A DNA stretch of 6,395 nucleotides from Candidatus Avelusimicrobium ruminicola (GTDB lineage: Bacteria; Elusimicrobiota; Elusimicrobia; Elusimicrobiales; Elusimicrobiaceae): positions 1-6,395 of the forward strand of contig ONQH01000059.1 of assembly GCA_900319885.1 (NCBI GenBank), given 5' to 3'. The notes beneath the pieces were generated by a model, which worked only from the letters and a program-made list of their open reading frames with translations, did no database searches and was not told the DNA's origin. Positions within the stretch are counted from its first letter, which is position 1; every line of letters starts with the position of its first letter. The position numbers and the translations under genes are program-made. This document shows, piece by piece, positions 5,355-6,395 of the stretch.

Positions 5355-6224
5355 TTATTTAACAAGTCCGCCAGCGTTTTCACCTGCTGAAGAACCCAGG
5401 GTATACAAACTTGCCACTGCTTTCTTAAAAACGATTTTGCCGCGTTGGCGGACCGGGTCGTACTCAATCATTTCCAGTTCCGGGTCCAAGGTGCGGTTCA
5501 TACGTCCGTATGGTTCGTATTCAATTTTCACTTTCGGCAATTCATACAACAGGACGTTTTCCCCCAGCGGCCCTTTGGCCACAATGCCGCCTTCAATCCC
5601 GCGCCAGGCCGCCACATCCTGGGCCAATTCGGCTTGGCTTTGATAGAGGCTTTTGCCCGTCCAGCCGGGGGTTGCCACCGGGTGCGTAGAAACCGTACGC
5701 GCCGGTTCCACCACGGTTTGCGATAGGGTATAGAGTTGGTTCACAACGTCTTTTTTAACCAACTGTCCGCGTTGTTGGGTCGGGTTATAGACCAGCATTT
5801 CCTCACTGGGGTTTAGCAGGCGTGCTTCGCGCCCGTACGGGGCATAGGTGATCGCCTGCTGGGGCAGTTCATACAAAACGACTACGCGCCCAAACGGATC
5901 TTTGGCCGCCTGACCGGCTTGCTTTCCCCGGTACATAGCCACAATATCTTGCGCCAGAGTGGCTTGGTCGGTATAAATGGTTTGCGCGGAAATGGGCGTA
6001 TGAAGTGCGGTATGAACTTGATGGGCCACGGTGCGTTGGGCTTGGGCCGGATGATAGGTAACACGGGAGAGAGAGGCTGTACGCACTTGCGGACGGGTTC
6101 TGTAATACCGTCCGGCGGCTGAAACAGAAACACGTTTGACAACTTTTGGTTTAGGCAGAGCCATACCGGGCAAACTGCTTGCCAGTAAACCCGCAATACA
6201 ACCTAACACAATCCACCTGTTCAT
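5355..6224 (-). CDS. secreted protein of unknown function made of two copies of a novel ~85-aa domain (shorter paralogue)
   Basis: 289 aa; no known family recognised. Residues 1-22 are a signal peptide with the same start as the downstream paralogue (MNRWIVL.CI.GLL) and a probable cleavage site GMA|L. The mature N-terminus is basic, with YYRTR at 40-44. Two domain copies fill the rest: 81-167 and 191-276, joined by a Thr/Val/Pro linker. Each seems to start with a helix (LAQDI/V), followed by strands with LYELP, I.Y.PYGR, (N/D)P..EM..Y(N/D)P and RG(Q/K)(L/I)V.KK, ending LYTL. The ATG is 39 nt after the upstream stop. Its SD is poor: an AGAGG lies 12 nt away. Cys9 is too close to the N-terminus to make a convincing lipobox. 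The lack of catalytic-looking residues suggests a structural or binding protein, which is only an inference. Confidence 0.85.
   Translation of the reverse strand: MNRWIVLGCIAGLLASSLPGMALPKPKVVKRVSVSAAGRYYRTRPQVRTASLSRVTYHPAQAQRTVAHQVHTALHTPISAQTIYTDQATLAQDIVAMYRGKQAGQAAKDPFGRVVVLYELPQQAITYAPYGREARLLNPSEEMLVYNPTQQRGQLVKKDVVNQLYTLSQTVVEPARTVSTHPVATPGWTGKSLYQSQAELAQDVAAWRGIEGGIVAKGPLGENVLLYELPKVKIEYEPYGRMNRTLDPELEMIEYDPVRQRGKIVFKKAVASLYTLGSSAGENAGGLVK
5397..5654 (-). repeat. novel domain, copy 2 of the shorter paralogue
   Basis: Encodes residues about 191-276. Landmarks are KSLYQSQAELAQDV, LYELP, YEPYGR, EYDP, RGKIVFKK and terminal LYTL. It aligns with copy 1 of the same protein with at most a one-residue gap. 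Confidence 0.75.
5724..5984 (-). repeat. novel domain, copy 1 of the shorter paralogue
   Basis: Encodes residues about 81-167. Landmarks are QTIYTDQATLAQDI, DPFGR, LYELP, YAPYGR, NPSEEM, VYNP, RGQLVKKD and terminal LYTL. Confidence 0.75.
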
Positions 6225-6263
6225 ACAATTTCTAAGCCTCTTATATACTCTTGTTTTAATCCG

Positions 6264-6395
6264 TTAAAGCAAACGGGTCCTTTCTGCAATTTCCGCCTCG
6301 TTAATGCGGTCCAACTCGTCTAAGTGGCGGTTTAATGCCGGTTCCAGTTCATGCTGCGCTTTAGGGTCTTCCTGCACAATTTGACGTTCCAAAAT
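6264..6395 (-). CDS. 3' end of an unrecognised gene (cut by window edge)
   Basis: The last 43 codons and TAA stop of a minus-strand gene enter from the right edge. The peptide is very hydrophilic, rich in Glu, Arg and Leu, and probably helical (for example HELEPALNRHLDELDRI), ending ERTRLL. This looks like a coiled-coil or extended helical C-terminus. It lies 39 nt upstream of the shorter secreted paralogue with no clear terminator between, so it is likely the preceding gene of the same operon. The fragment is too short to name a family. Confidence 0.7.
   Translation of the reverse strand: MLERQIVQEDPKAQHELEPALNRHLDELDRINEAEIAERTRLL

Noticed and set aside
6200..6224. Lipoprotein signal (Cys9 after VLG/VLS) in the two paralogues
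   Set aside because: The Cys is only nine residues from the start, leaving no room for a normal hydrophobic core before it, and the position before the small residue is Leu. An SPase I site after residue 22 fits better.
6225..6290. Promoter for the shorter paralogue (TTGCTT and TATATA)
   Set aside because: Spacing is about 19 nt and the -35 is weak and lies inside the upstream gene. Co-transcription with the upstream gene is simpler.

Overview
Every gene I can support lies on the minus strand, so transcription runs from high to low coordinates. The window looks like chromosomal DNA of a didermic (Gram-negative-type) bacterium. YidC has the N-terminal membrane anchor and large periplasmic domain typical of Gram-negative YidC, yet it is followed by jag/khpB, a gene absent from E. 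coli and common in Firmicutes and many deep-branching phyla. Base composition looks roughly balanced by eye, and the standard genetic code works throughout. Elusimicrobiota is one guess that would fit, but the sequence alone does not prove a phylum.

Right part (6395 to about 3760): a secreted-protein operon. It holds the 3' end of an unrecognised gene with a charged helical C-terminus, then two tandem paralogues (5355-6224 and 3838-5343). Both start with nearly the same signal peptide, carry a YYRTR motif in the mature N-terminus, and contain two copies of an unrecognised domain of about 85 residues. A strong Rho-independent terminator (3757-3788) ends this unit.

Middle and left part (3758 to 115): the conserved cluster rpmH - rnpA - yidD - yidC - jag. 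It is driven by a good sigma70-type promoter (-35 at 3753-3758, -10 at 3730-3735, 17-bp spacer) just downstream of the terminator. The genes supply ribosomal protein L34, the RNase P protein, the YidD insertion helper, the YidC membrane insertase and the RNA-binding protein Jag/KhpB. rpmH is short but unmistakable. No dnaA or DnaA-box cluster is seen upstream of rpmH, and no recognisable mnmE follows jag in the 114 bases available.

The most striking structure is in the gaps of the rpmH operon. In both the rnpA-yidD and the yidD-yidC gaps, the Shine-Dalgarno (SD) sequence of the downstream gene can pair perfectly over 7 bp with a complement that begins at, or 2 nt after, the upstream stop codon. 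This arrangement would make translation of yidD depend on rnpA, and yidC on yidD. The rnpA start has no SD and lies 4 nt after the rpmH stop, and the jag SD overlaps the yidC stop codon, so the whole operon seems built for translational coupling. Other points of interest are the new two-copy domain of the secreted paralogues, a YidC with Gln where the groove arginine normally sits, and a Jag with an Arg-rich linker and a repetitive Gln/Ala/Thr/Pro tail.
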